Shown: positions 40,691 to 50,147 of the stretch, piece by piece | How the letters are laid out: each line of letters begins with the position of its first letter | How positions within the stretch are numbered: the first letter of the stretch is position 1 | NCBI RefSeq assembly: GCF_003814745.1 | Contig: NZ_RKRD01000001.1 | Coordinates: forward strand, 868,001 to 932,000 | Length of the DNA: 64,000 nt | From: Hydrogenoanaerobacterium saccharovorans | Lineage (GTDB): Bacteria; Bacillota; Clostridia; Oscillospirales; Ruminococcaceae | Direction: 5' to 3' | Position numbers and translations under genes: made by a program | Notes under the pieces: model-generated | What the model was told of the DNA's origin: nothing | The model's database searches: none | What the model saw: only the letters and a program-made list of their open reading frames with translations

Positions 40691-42286
40691 ATGTCTCAAA
40701 TCAGCGTAAACAACCTATCATTTAGTTACGAAAGCAGTTATGACCCTGTTTTTGAAAATGTTTCTTTTACATTGGATACCGATTGGAAGCTCGGTTTTAT
40801 AGGGCGTAACGGCAGAGGAAAAACAACGCTGCTCAATCTTCTGCTGGGGCGTTACCCTTACAAAGGCAGTATTACGGCATCGGTTTCGTTCGATTATTTC
40901 CCGTTTGAAGTAAAGAACGTTGCACGAAATACGGTGGATGTTATTAAAAGCTGTATCGCACCATATGACGAATGGGAGTGCGAAATGCAGCGCTTGTTGG
41001 ATTTGCAAACAGAGCAAGCGCTGGAGGCTTACGGGGATTTGTTTGAGCGCTACACCTATGCCGATGGGTATACTATCGAGAGCCTGATTGAGCAGGAGAT
41101 AGGCAAAATGGGGATGAGCAGCGAGATTTTATCCCGCCCATTTGATACTTTAAGCAACGGGGAACGCACCCGTGCGCTGCTGGCAGCACTTTTTTTAAAG
41201 CACGATAACTTTTTGCTGATTGACGAACCCACCAATCACCTTGATGCAAAAGGCAGAGAAGCGATTGCGGATTATCTGGCAGCCAAAAAAGGCTTTATCC
41301 TTGTTTCGCATGACCGCGATTTGCTCGACCGTGCAGTCGACCATATCCTTTGCATTAACCGTGCAAACATCGAGGTGCAGCAGGGTAACTATACCAGTTG
41401 GCAGATAAACAAAGACCAGCAGGATGCGTTTGAACTTGCCGAAAACAATCGCCTTACAAAAGAAGTAGCAAACCTAACCTTGGCAGCCAAACAAAAGGCA
41501 GGCTGGTCAGACCGATTGGAGCGCACAAAAATTGGTAATCGCCCTCAAGATCAGGTGCCGCCCGACCGCGGCTTTATTGGGCATAAATCAGCTAAAATGA
41601 TGAAGCGTGCCAAGGTGATAGAGCAGCACGCACAACGTGCGTTGCAAGAAAAATCGGCACTGCTTAAAAATTTAGAACAGGCAGATGCCCTTAAACTTTC
41701 CCCGCTGCATTACCGCAATTCACGGTTGGTTCAGGCAATAGGGCTTTCTATCAACTACGGCAACCAACCGCTTTTTCAAGGCTTGGATTTTATGGTAGAA
41801 CAGGGGGATAGGGTGGCGCTGTGCGGCGGTAACGGATGTGGAAAATCCAGTATCTTAAAACTGCTGCTCGGGCAGAACATTCCATCAACCGGGCAGCTTT
41901 TGTACAGCGGTGATTTGATTATTTCCTATGTTGCACAAGATACCTCCTTTTTACAAGGAGATTTAAAAGCATTTGCCTTAAACCAACAGATTGATGAAAG
42001 TTTATTTAAGGCGATTTTACGCAAACTTGATTTTTCGCGTATACAATTTGAAAAAGATATGAGCGAATTCAGCGGAGGACAAAAAAAGAAGGTTCTGCTT
42101 GCAAAAAGCCTTTGCCAACAGGCGCATTTGTATGTATGGGATGAGCCGCTGAACTTTATTGATATTCTTTCGCGAGTGCAGATAGAAGAGTTGATTTTGC
42201 GCTCTGCACCTACGATGTTGTTTGTGGAGCATGATAAACGCTTTGTGCAGAACATTGCTACAAAAATAGTTACAATAGGCAATTGA
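40691..42286 (+). CDS. ABC-F ribosomal protection protein, Lsa class
   Basis: A cytoplasmic 531-residue protein with two ABC domains and no membrane part. NBD1 has GRNGRGKTT (about residue 39), LSNGERTR and LLIDEPTNHLD. A long helical linker of about 80 residues (near 240-325) is the drug-relieving arm. NBD2 has GGNGCGKSS (about 379), FSGGQKKKV and VWDEPLNFID. The start MSQISVNNLSFSYE and the whole layout match Lsa/Vga-type proteins, which displace lincosamides, pleuromutilins and streptogramin A from the ribosome. Resistance here is inferred; no test is implied. GGAGG lies before the ATG, and the upstream leader suggests drug-inducible expression. Confidence 0.88.
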   Translation: MSQISVNNLSFSYESSYDPVFENVSFTLDTDWKLGFIGRNGRGKTTLLNLLLGRYPYKGSITASVSFDYFPFEVKNVARNTVDVIKSCIAPYDEWECEMQRLLDLQTEQALEAYGDLFERYTYADGYTIESLIEQEIGKMGMSSEILSRPFDTLSNGERTRALLAALFLKHDNFLLIDEPTNHLDAKGREAIADYLAAKKGFILVSHDRDLLDRAVDHILCINRANIEVQQGNYTSWQINKDQQDAFELAENNRLTKEVANLTLAAKQKAGWSDRLERTKIGNRPQDQVPPDRGFIGHKSAKMMKRAKVIEQHAQRALQEKSALLKNLEQADALKLSPLHYRNSRLVQAIGLSINYGNQPLFQGLDFMVEQGDRVALCGGNGCGKSSILKLLLGQNIPSTGQLLYSGDLIISYVAQDTSFLQGDLKAFALNQQIDESLFKAILRKLDFSRIQFEKDMSEFSGGQKKKVLLAKSLCQQAHLYVWDEPLNFIDILSRVQIEELILRSAPTMLFVEHDKRFVQNIATKIVTIGN

Positions 42287-42354
42287 TTGGTTTGTATTTT
42301 TTGCAGTGGTGAGGTAAAATAAAGATATCAAACGCAAAAAAGGGGGGCGCAGAT

Positions 42355-43587
42355 TTGAACCAAAACAGAACCATATTGCATTGTGACCTCAATGGCTTTT
42401 ATGCGTCGGTAGAATGTCTGCTGCGCCCTGAACTAAAAGAGGTACCTATGGCGGTTTGCGGCGACCCCGACAGCCGCCATGGCATTATTTTAGCAAAAAA
42501 CGAACTTGCAAAGGCATATCAAGTTACCACGGCAGAAACCATCTGGCAAGCACAGCGCAAATGCCCCAACCTTACGTTGGTAGCGCCGCACCACAGCGAG
42601 TATGCAAAGTACTCCAAGCTTGTAAACAAAATTTACGAGCGGTTTACCGATTGTGTGGAGCCATTTGGTATCGATGAATCATGGCTGGATATCACCGGTA
42701 CACTGCATTTGTTTGGCGGAGATGCAAAACAAATTGCCGACACCATCCGCGAAACAGTGAAAAAAGAGCTGGGGCTTACCGTTTCGGTAGGAGTGAGCTT
42801 TAATAAAATTTATGCTAAGCTGGGCAGCGACTACAAAAAACCCGATGCAACCACTGTCATCAGCCCTGATAATTATCGAGAAATCGTTTATCCGCTGCCT
42901 GTTACCGCCCTGCTGTATGTGGGGAAGGCGGCTGCAAAAACGCTTAAACTGCTAGGGGTGCGCACGATTGGAGACCTTGCCGGTACCGACCGCACTTTGT
43001 TGGCACAAAAGCTTGGTAAAATGGGCGAAATGCTGCACGACTATGCTGCGGGGTTGGATGATTCACCGGTGAAATCGGCATATGAAGAACGCGAGGTAAA
43101 AAGCGTAGGCAACGGCATGACCTTTCGTCGTAATTTGCAAGGGTTGGAAGACATCAAAGCCGGTGCAGCGGCACTATCCGATACGGTGGCAACCCGACTT
43201 CGCCACTATGGGTTGGAATGCTATACCGTACAAGTGCAGGTGCGAGACCCGCAATTTAACACCATTTCACGCCAAAAAACACTGGAATATCCTACCCACC
43301 TTGGCAGAGAAATATATAAAGCCGCCATAGAATTGGTGCTTGCTTCTTGGAAGCTCAACGCGCCGATAAGAATGCTTACAGTAACAGCCGCAAATCTTGT
43401 ACCCCAAGGCAGTTCAGAGCAACTTTCGCTGTTTAACGCGCAAGAGAAACCCAAGCGTGAACGGCAGGATAAACTGGAACACACCATGGATCATATCCGC
43501 GGCAAGTTTGGCAGGTCTGCCATCGGCACAGCAGCTTTACTGGGCAGCGACCTGGGCATTAAAAACGAAAAACCGATTGACCGGTAA
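42355..43587 (+). CDS. dinB: DNA polymerase IV (Y family, DinB)
   Basis: A translesion polymerase of 410 residues. The palm has the first catalytic aspartate in HCDLNGFYASVE (about residue 10) and the second pair in GIDESWLDITG (about 104-105). SVGVSFNKIYAKLGSDYKKP marks the conserved Y-family segment. The thumb and little-finger domains follow, with a helix-hairpin-helix near LGVRTIGDLAGTD. No beta-clamp motif is certain at the C-terminus. The start is TTG with GGGGGG upstream. It lies 68 bases after the ABC-F gene and may be cotranscribed. No LexA box was recognised. Confidence 0.93.
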   Translation: MNQNRTILHCDLNGFYASVECLLRPELKEVPMAVCGDPDSRHGIILAKNELAKAYQVTTAETIWQAQRKCPNLTLVAPHHSEYAKYSKLVNKIYERFTDCVEPFGIDESWLDITGTLHLFGGDAKQIADTIRETVKKELGLTVSVGVSFNKIYAKLGSDYKKPDATTVISPDNYREIVYPLPVTALLYVGKAAAKTLKLLGVRTIGDLAGTDRTLLAQKLGKMGEMLHDYAAGLDDSPVKSAYEEREVKSVGNGMTFRRNLQGLEDIKAGAAALSDTVATRLRHYGLECYTVQVQVRDPQFNTISRQKTLEYPTHLGREIYKAAIELVLASWKLNAPIRMLTVTAANLVPQGSSEQLSLFNAQEKPKRERQDKLEHTMDHIRGKFGRSAIGTAALLGSDLGIKNEKPIDR

Positions 43588-43597
43588 TTGCAAGATG

Positions 43598-43633
43598 AAA
43601 AGCAATGCGGGTAAGCACTGCAATTGCTTTTTG
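43598..43633 (+). terminator. dinB terminator
   Basis: AAAAGCAA and TTGCTTTT pair around a partly paired loop and end in a T-run, 10 bases after the stop. Confidence 0.75.
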
Positions 43634-43754
43634 CTAAAAAATAAGAGAAAAGTAAATATTGCTTGAAATAAATAAACAAGCAAAACTCTCTGCTAAGTTA
43701 TATAAAAGCATAGGTTTTGAATAGAACGGGCAAGTTTTTGAAAATGAGAATATA

Positions 43755-43805
43755 CACAAAAATGCCCTTGAATTTAGCCGCTTTGTCAGCCAAATTCAAG
43801 GGCAT
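43755..43805 (-). terminator. cca terminator
   Basis: ATGCCCTTGAATTT and AAATTCAAGGGCAT form 14 perfect pairs. On the minus strand ATTTTTGTG follows, so it ends cca. Confidence 0.88.
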
Positions 43806-43817
43806 GCCTTTTGCATG

Positions 43818-45152
43818 TTAGTCTAATGTATCTTTATAGGGTATTCTGGCGAGCAGTTCGTCTTTCTTATTTTCACATTCGCCGTCCATTACCAGTGCTA
43901 ACAGATGTCTCAGGGTTTCGCCAATCTGTACCCCTTGCGGTACACCCGCTGCAATCAAATCGCTGCCATTTATTGCAAGGCTTTTCAGCGAAAAACATTT
44001 CCCTTGCTCCAATACTTTTTCAAGAACAAGTTCAAGCTCATCCAGCATTTTGGTATGGCTTTGTGCATATTCACTTTGCGCGGCATTATCCGCGCGCTTT
44101 ACCAGCAGCAGTTCGCGAAACACTTCTTCGCCAAACCGATTCAACTGGCGCGTCACACATTTTTCACTGGGTTCCAAATCCATATCGTGGTATTTGACCA
44201 AAGTGCATACCTGAGAAATTGTGTGAGTGTCTATTCTCAAACGGTTGAGGATTACACGTGCCATTTCGGTGCCGACTTTTTGGTGAGAGTAAAAATGCCG
44301 TCTTCCGTCTGCATCTTCTGTATAGCAGGCGGGCTTGGCAATATCGTGCAGCAGCATGGCAAGGCGAAGCGGTATTGTTGGGGGAATCGCATCGACGCTG
44401 CGCGCAATGTGTTCGTACACCGTATAAATATGATAGGGGTTGCGTTGTTCAAAGCCAATTGAGGCTTTTAGTTCGGGTATAATTTCCGTAATAACAGAAG
44501 AAAAATCCAATAATATATTTAGCGCTTGTTTACCGCACAACAGCTTGCATAATTCTGCAGCGATACGTTCTGCCGCAATATGCCGCAGCAAAAAACGATT
44601 GTTTACAAGGCTTTGCGCGGTTTGTTCTTCAATGCAAAACCCCAGGGCCGACGCAAACCTCAGCGAGCGCAAAATTCGCAAAGCATCTTCCCCAAAGCGC
44701 TTGTCCGGTTCGCCTACACAGCGTATCACCTTATTTTTAATATCACTTAGTCCATCAAAATAATCCACTAATCCGCTTTGAGGGTTATAAGCAAGTGCAT
44801 TTACAGTAAAGTCACGGCGACTTAAATCCTCTTTTAGGTTTCGTGTAAAGCAAACTTCATCGGGATGGCGGTTGTCCGTATATGCGCCGTCTATGCGAAA
44901 AGTAGTTATTTCTACGGGGTGACGATTTACCACAGCGGCTACTGTGCCGTGCTTTAACCCTGTTTCAATGAGAGTATACTGCTGCAGTGCCGCCATTGTC
45001 TCGTGCGGCAGTGCCGAAGTGGTTACATCCCAGTCGTGGGGTGTTATGCCCATCAGGCTGTCGCGTACGCAGCCGCCTACCACATATGCCTCAAACCCGT
45101 TGTTTTGCAAGCAAGTCAATACAGCGGTAACATAATCGGGGATTTTTATCAT
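43818..45152 (-). CDS. cca: CCA tRNA nucleotidyltransferase with HD domain
   Basis: It adds or repairs the 3' CCA of tRNA. The class II polymerase head has GGCVRDSLMG (about residue 26) and the catalytic DWDVTT (about 40-45). RRDFTVNALAYNP and RILRSLRFA are the conserved nucleotide-binding segments. An HD domain follows with LLHDIAKP and YSHQKVGTEMA, as in many Firmicutes and E. coli enzymes. The 444 residues are full length. ATG 45152 (reverse) is used because TGGAGGTG lies upstream; the frame starting six codons earlier overlaps it. It is a single-gene unit. Confidence 0.94.
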   Translation of the reverse strand: MIKIPDYVTAVLTCLQNNGFEAYVVGGCVRDSLMGITPHDWDVTTSALPHETMAALQQYTLIETGLKHGTVAAVVNRHPVEITTFRIDGAYTDNRHPDEVCFTRNLKEDLSRRDFTVNALAYNPQSGLVDYFDGLSDIKNKVIRCVGEPDKRFGEDALRILRSLRFASALGFCIEEQTAQSLVNNRFLLRHIAAERIAAELCKLLCGKQALNILLDFSSVITEIIPELKASIGFEQRNPYHIYTVYEHIARSVDAIPPTIPLRLAMLLHDIAKPACYTEDADGRRHFYSHQKVGTEMARVILNRLRIDTHTISQVCTLVKYHDMDLEPSEKCVTRQLNRFGEEVFRELLLVKRADNAAQSEYAQSHTKMLDELELVLEKVLEQGKCFSLKSLAINGSDLIAAGVPQGVQIGETLRHLLALVMDGECENKKDELLARIPYKDTLD

Positions 45153-45337
45153 AAAGGTGTACACCTCCATTTTTAATATTATGATAATATAAAAGTTAAC
45201 AAATTACAAATACAGTTTTTCTACTATTGTTGTGTAATAAAAAATAAGTTGATATTTTCATTGGTTTTTATTTTTAATGCAGGTACTAGGAAGCAATTAC
45301 TATACTCTATTTAACATCTTTGAAAGGGGACATTTAA

Positions 45338-46504
45338 ATGAACTTTAATTATTATATGCCGTCTCGCTTGTTTTTCGGCAAGGGTGAGATTGAAAAATTG
45401 GGTACCGAAAAATTGCCCGGTAAAAAAGCACTTCTTGTAATTTCTGCAGGGGGATCTATGAAAAAATACGGTTACCTCGATAAAGTAACTGATTTGCTGA
45501 AAAAGAACGATACAGACTATGTACTGTTCGATAAAATCCTCCCTAATCCAATCAAAAGCCATGTGATGGAAGGGGCAGCAGTTGCCAAAACACAAGGCTG
45601 CGACTTTGTCATTGGCTTGGGCGGCGGCAGCAGCATCGATTCTGCAAAAGCAATTGCCGTTATGGCAACCAACGAGGGTGACTATTGGGATTATATCGGA
45701 GGCGGCAGCGGCAAAGGCTTGCCCGTTCCCAACAAGCCCCTCCCTATTATAGCAATTACCACAACAGCAGGTACGGGTACCGAGGCTGACCCATGGATGG
45801 TTGTAACAAAAGAAGAGACCGGAGAAAAAATCGGCGGCGGTTTCGACGGTACTTTCCCTTATTTCTCTATTATTGACCCTGACCTTATGATGAGCATTCC
45901 GGCACATCTTACAGCATACCAGGGGTTTGATGCTCTGTTTCATTCCACAGAGGGTTACATTAATAAAACGGCAAATTTTATGAGTGATTTGTTCGCCCTT
46001 GCCAGCATTGAGCTGATTGGTAAATATCTGCCGCGTGCGGTGAGAGACGGCAGTGACGCAGAAGCACGCGCTATGGTTGCGCTGGCGAATACGCTTGCAG
46101 GTATGGTAGAGTCCACATCCGGCTGCACATCCGAGCATTCTCTCGAGCATGCGCTCAGCGGTTATCACCCTAAGCTGCCTCATGGCGCAGGGTTGATTAT
46201 GATTTCGCTAGAGTATAACAAACTGTTTGCCGATAAGGTATGCCCCGAACGCTTTGTTGCAATGGCAAAAGCACTGGGCAAAACAGATGCGGTTCATCCG
46301 CAGGATTTTGTAACAGCACTTGCAGAGTTACAAAAAGCATGCGGTGTTGATAACCTTAAAATGTCTGACTATGGCATCAAAGCAGATGAAATGCAGGAAA
46401 TTGCCCGCCATGCAAAGGATACCATGGGGGGATTGTTTGAAGTAGACCGTTATCAGTTATCGCACGAAGAAATCGTTTCGATTCTTGAAAAATCATACCG
46501 ATAG
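45338..46504 (+). CDS. Iron-containing alcohol dehydrogenase
   Basis: A group III alcohol dehydrogenase of 388 residues. The NAD(P) loop is GLGGGSSIDSAKAIA (about residue 92). Metal ligands lie in the conserved FDALFHSTEGYI (about 200) and LPHGAGLIMIS (about 285) segments. It probably reduces an aldehyde (butyraldehyde or similar) in fermentation. The exact substrate cannot be told. AAAGGGGACA lies before the ATG. It has its own terminator, shared with the convergent S1-domain gene. The 185 bases upstream are very AT-rich. Confidence 0.9.
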   Translation: MNFNYYMPSRLFFGKGEIEKLGTEKLPGKKALLVISAGGSMKKYGYLDKVTDLLKKNDTDYVLFDKILPNPIKSHVMEGAAVAKTQGCDFVIGLGGGSSIDSAKAIAVMATNEGDYWDYIGGGSGKGLPVPNKPLPIIAITTTAGTGTEADPWMVVTKEETGEKIGGGFDGTFPYFSIIDPDLMMSIPAHLTAYQGFDALFHSTEGYINKTANFMSDLFALASIELIGKYLPRAVRDGSDAEARAMVALANTLAGMVESTSGCTSEHSLEHALSGYHPKLPHGAGLIMISLEYNKLFADKVCPERFVAMAKALGKTDAVHPQDFVTALAELQKACGVDNLKMSDYGIKADEMQEIARHAKDTMGGLFEVDRYQLSHEEIVSILEKSYR

Positions 46505-46535
46505 TATTGCTTGCCCTTAGATATTGTTTATAAAA

Positions 46536-46562
46536 AAGGGACGCTTTAAAGCGTCCCTTCTT
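46536..46562. terminator. Bidirectional terminator, alcohol dehydrogenase and S1 genes
   Basis: A 24-base perfect palindrome is built on AAGGGACGCTTT. It is flanked by an A-run on one side and TT-rich sequence on the other. Confidence 0.8.
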
Positions 46563-46565
46563 ATC

Positions 46566-47495
46566 TTATTCAAACACCGTCTCTATCAGTTTACAGCAAC
46601 CATCAGGCGAATATTTCCAGTGGCTTATGTGGTTATCTTCAATAAAGTAAGGCGGGGCGGTCACCGCATATTGTGCATCAAAATTATCTACTATAATCAG
46701 CTTTACCTTCATCTTATCACGAATCAGGCTTTTTATGTAAACACTGGTTTGCTGGCCGGGGCGAACGCCCTCTCGCGGTTCGGCAAGCCCTGCCAGGTTG
46801 GGTGTAAGCTCTACAAAAACACCGTACTCCTCTACAGAACGTACCACACCTGCAACGGTTTCTCCGCTGTGGAACAAGGCGGCGTTTTCCTCCCAGGTGC
46901 CCCACAGCTCTTTGTGAGATAAGCTGATGCGCCCATAGGAATCTACCGATTTTACTACGGCGCGAATATCCTGCCCTGTGCGGAAGCGGTCTCCCGGGTG
47001 TGATATGCGTGAAACCGAAATAGCATCAATGGGGATAAGCGAAGCGACACCGCACCCTACATCCACAAAACAGCCGAACGGCTCAAGGTGCGTTACACGC
47101 GCATCAATAATATCGCCGGGGGCGAGGTTGTTAATGTATGTTTCTATGCACTGCTGCTGTACTGCACGGCGCGATAGTATAGCATAGGTGTTGTTGTCGC
47201 TGCCTCTGCGAAATTCGGTAACGCGAAAACACACGGGCTTGTTAACACGTGATATAATGGCAATTTCCCGTGTGGTGCCTTCTTCAATGCCGATGGCACA
47301 CTCGTTTTTGGGAATAATACCTCTGATGCAGCCGCAATCTACAATCAGATTATGCGCGCTGTCGCAGATTATGGCGCGCGCTTCCAGAATGCGCCCCTGT
47401 GCACACGCCTCCTGTAAACCGGCAAGGCTGCTTAATGCAGCAATGTTTTCAGGATTGTCGCACAGCCATCCTTCGGGCTTAAAATAAGCATTCAT
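46566..47495 (-). CDS. S1-domain RNA-binding protein
   Basis: A 309-residue protein with an N-terminal divergent OB-like region (about 38-100), then two clear S1 domains. The first runs from GDIIDARVTHLEPFGCFVDVGCGVASLIP and continues to GRISLSHKELWGTWEENAA. The second runs from GETVAGVVRSVEEYGVFVELTPNLAGLAE. Similar small S1 proteins occur throughout Clostridia and are annotated as S1-like. Whether it acts on the ribosome or in RNA decay is unknown. ATG 47495 (reverse) has GGAGG at 10-base spacing; the longer frame to 47633 has no site. Confidence 0.82.
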   Translation of the reverse strand: MNAYFKPEGWLCDNPENIAALSSLAGLQEACAQGRILEARAIICDSAHNLIVDCGCIRGIIPKNECAIGIEEGTTREIAIISRVNKPVCFRVTEFRRGSDNNTYAILSRRAVQQQCIETYINNLAPGDIIDARVTHLEPFGCFVDVGCGVASLIPIDAISVSRISHPGDRFRTGQDIRAVVKSVDSYGRISLSHKELWGTWEENAALFHSGETVAGVVRSVEEYGVFVELTPNLAGLAEPREGVRPGQQTSVYIKSLIRDKMKVKLIIVDNFDAQYAVTAPPYFIEDNHISHWKYSPDGCCKLIETVFE

Positions 47496-47613
47496 TTTCT
47501 CATAACCTCCAAACAATTTTAAACGTATTGCAAACCGCAAACAGTTCACTCCAAAGGATGTATATGAACAAAAGTGTTCTTGTATGCAAGCCTGACAAAC
47601 TATCGTGAAACAC

Positions 47614-47643
47614 TTGATATGTTGACAAAGCATCTGCTATAAT
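47614..47643 (+). promoter_or_regulatory. Promoter of the DUF951-prfA cluster
   Basis: TTGATA (47614-47619) and TATAAT (47638-47643) have an 18-base spacer, 39 bases before the DUF951 ATG. Confidence 0.7.
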
Positions 47644-47681
47644 ATCAGGTGGACTATTTTGAGCAGACGGAGGAATTTTAC

Positions 47682-47873
47682 ATGGATGTACGTGTGGGCG
47701 ATATCCTTCAGATGAAAAAACAACACCCCTGCGGTGCAAGCCGTTTTCTTGTGTTGCGTTCGGGTATGGACTTCAAGCTCAAATGTGAGGGGTGCGGGCA
47801 TGAAGTAATGGTTCCTCGTGCTAAAGCAGAAAAAAATATCAAAAAGATATTTCGAGAGGAGCATAACCTCTAG
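47682..47873 (+). CDS. DUF951 family small protein
   Basis: A 63-residue basic protein: VRVGDILQMKKQHPCG, FKLKCEGCGHEVMVPRAKAEKNIKKIF. This matches the DUF951 (YyzM-like) family of Firmicutes, with cysteines in CEGCG and one in HPCG, possibly a zinc site. Function is unknown; homologues sit next to translation or replication genes. ATG 47682 has GGAGGAA upstream; the longer frame to 47649 does not. prfA follows after 83 bases on the same strand. Confidence 0.85.
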   Translation: MDVRVGDILQMKKQHPCGASRFLVLRSGMDFKLKCEGCGHEVMVPRAKAEKNIKKIFREEHNL

Positions 47874-47956
47874 CTGCCGCAAAATTGCATTGAATTTCAA
47901 ATTAACGCGGCGGTTTGAAAGTCCGCTTTTTAAAAGCAACCGAAAGGAATTCGAAG

Positions 47957-49036
47957 ATGTTTGATAAATTAAAAGATGTAGAAGCAAAATTTGAGCAAAT
48001 CAACCAGCGATTAATGGAGCCCAGTATTGTAAATGACAACGAGCAATACAAAAACCTGATGAAGGAATACAAAACCCTTACCCCACTTGTAGAAAAGTAC
48101 CGTGAATATGTGGCAGCGCAAAACGAATACAACGAAGCAAAAGAGCTGTTGGAAGAAGGCGGGTTGGATAAGGAATTTAAGGCGATTGTAGATGAACAAT
48201 ATGCCGAGAGTAAAGTAAAGATTGATGAGATTTCGGAAGAGCTTAAAATTCTGCTGCTTCCGCGTGACCCCAACGATGACCGTAACGTGATTGTTGAAAT
48301 TCGCGGCGGTGCAGGCGGTGAAGAGTCGGCTTTGTTCGCCAATTCGCTTTACAGAATGTACACTATGTATGCAGACAGCATGGGATGGAAAACTGAGGTG
48401 CTTAATGCGAACGAGACCGGACTTGGCGGATATAAAGAAATCAGCTTTTCGATTGACGGCGATGGTGCATACTCCAAACTGAAGTTTGAAAGCGGTGTGC
48501 ACCGTGTACAGCGCGTACCCGAAACCGAGACGCAGGGCAGAATTCATACCTCTACCGCTACCGTTGCGGTGTTGCCCGAGGTAGATGATGTGGAATTTGA
48601 GCTTGACCCCAAAGACTTGCAGATTGATGTATTTCGCTCCAGCGGTGCGGGCGGTCAGCACGTCAACAAAACCTCCAGTGCAATTCGCGTAACCCATCTG
48701 CCCACCGGTATGGTGGTAGAATGCCAAGACGAGCGCAGCCAGTTTAAAAACAAAGACAAAGCTCTTAAAGTGCTGCGTTCTCGTTTGCTTGACCAAAAAA
48801 TTCAGGCACAAAACGAAGAAATTGCTTCAAAAAGAAAATTGCAGGTTGGCACAGGCGATCGCTCTGAACGAATTCGCACCTATAACTTCCCGCAAGGGCG
48901 TGTTACCGATCATCGTATTGGGCTGACTTTGTATAAAATCGATAACATCTTGAACGGAGATATTCAAGAACTCATCGATGCACTTATCACTTTCGATCAG
49001 GCTGAAAAATTGCAGGAACAGAGCAATGCGGATTAA
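47957..49036 (+). CDS. prfA: Peptide chain release factor 1
   Basis: It reads UAA and UAG stop codons and triggers peptide release. The peptidyl-tRNA hydrolysis motif GGQ lies in SSGAGGQHVNKTSSAIRVTH (about residue 231). The stop-codon anticodon region is VQRVPETETQGRIHTSTATV, with PET in place of the PxT tripeptide. The N-terminal helical domain and the rest are full length at 359 residues. ATG 47957 has AAAGGAA at normal spacing. No prmC (glutamine methyltransferase) is adjacent; tsaC follows 18 bases downstream. Confidence 0.97.
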   Translation: MFDKLKDVEAKFEQINQRLMEPSIVNDNEQYKNLMKEYKTLTPLVEKYREYVAAQNEYNEAKELLEEGGLDKEFKAIVDEQYAESKVKIDEISEELKILLLPRDPNDDRNVIVEIRGGAGGEESALFANSLYRMYTMYADSMGWKTEVLNANETGLGGYKEISFSIDGDGAYSKLKFESGVHRVQRVPETETQGRIHTSTATVAVLPEVDDVEFELDPKDLQIDVFRSSGAGGQHVNKTSSAIRVTHLPTGMVVECQDERSQFKNKDKALKVLRSRLLDQKIQAQNEEIASKRKLQVGTGDRSERIRTYNFPQGRVTDHRIGLTLYKIDNILNGDIQELIDALITFDQAEKLQEQSNAD

Positions 49037-49054
49037 TCAAAGGAAGTCAAAATA

Positions 49055-50110
49055 ATGCGAGACACAAAAATATTAAAAGTACAAAACATCAACAACAGCA
49101 GTAAAGAGCTTGACGAGGCTGCCGCAATCATTGCAGGCGGAGGTTTGGTTGCGATTCCAACCGAAACCGTGTATGGGCTTGCTGCAAATGCCGAGGATGA
49201 AAAAGCCGTAACATCTATTTTTGAGGCAAAAGGCAGGCCGCAGGATAACCCGCTGATTGTGCATATTGCAGACCTTACTATGCTTACCCGCGTGGTGCGC
49301 GAGGTACCGCAAAATGCAATGAAGCTGGCAAATAAATTTTGGCCTGGTCCGCTGACAATCATTCTGCCCAAAAGCAGTTTTATCCCTGCTGTTACCTCTG
49401 CAGGGCTCGATACCGTTGCTGTGCGCTTTCCCAAACATCCTGTGGCACAAGAGATTATCCGGCGTGCCAATGTGCCGGTTGCAGCGCCGTCTGCAAATCT
49501 TTCGGGCAGCCCCAGCACTACCAGCGCCCAACACTGTATCCATGACCTTATGGGCAGAGTGGATGCCATTGTAGATGGCGGCGATTGCGAGGTGGGGGTG
49601 GAATCTACCGTCATTACCCTAGCCGGTGAAACGCCAAAACTGCTGCGCCCCGGCTATGTCACACTGGAGCAGCTCCGTGAGGTGCTCGGTGAGGTATTGG
49701 TTGACAAAGCGGTTACTCATCAGCCCGACCCAAATGCAAAAGTGTCTTCTCCGGGAATGAAATATAAGCACTATGCGCCAAAATGTAAGGTGATTTTAGT
49801 GGATGGAACACAAACACAATATGCCGATTATGTGAACAGCCATCATACCGATGGTGAGTTTGCCTTGTGTTACAACGAAGATGTTCCGTTTTTACGTTGC
49901 CCCAGTATCTCCATCGGTGCAGAAAACAATCAGGCTGAACAGGCTGTAAAATTATTTGACAGCCTACGCCGTTTGGATGAAGAAGGTGCCCAAGTGGTAT
50001 ATGCACGCTGCCCCAAACAAAGCGGTGTAGGGCTTGCCTTATATAACCGCTTAATCCGCGCAGCGGCATTTCAGGTGGTACACGCGGCATCAGGCACAGA
50101 ACAGGTTTAA
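49055..50110 (+). CDS. tsaC: L-threonylcarbamoyladenylate synthase (Sua5/YwlC type)
   Basis: It makes threonylcarbamoyl-AMP for the t6A37 modification of ANN-decoding tRNAs. The YrdC domain has PTETVYGLAANAEDEKAVTSIF (about residue 33) and KGRPQDNPLIVHI (about 57). The KxR...SxN set is completed by APSANLSG. After a linker, a C-terminal Sua5 domain begins at SSPGMKYKHYAPKCKVILV. The long two-domain form is usual in Firmicutes. AAGGAAG lies upstream. It is cotranscribed with prfA by spacing. Confidence 0.93.
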   Translation: MRDTKILKVQNINNSSKELDEAAAIIAGGGLVAIPTETVYGLAANAEDEKAVTSIFEAKGRPQDNPLIVHIADLTMLTRVVREVPQNAMKLANKFWPGPLTIILPKSSFIPAVTSAGLDTVAVRFPKHPVAQEIIRRANVPVAAPSANLSGSPSTTSAQHCIHDLMGRVDAIVDGGDCEVGVESTVITLAGETPKLLRPGYVTLEQLREVLGEVLVDKAVTHQPDPNAKVSSPGMKYKHYAPKCKVILVDGTQTQYADYVNSHHTDGEFALCYNEDVPFLRCPSISIGAENNQAEQAVKLFDSLRRLDEEGAQVVYARCPKQSGVGLALYNRLIRAAAFQVVHAASGTEQV

Positions 50111-50147
50111 TAAGCTGCTGTTATGTGAAATTGAAAGGATGAGCGGG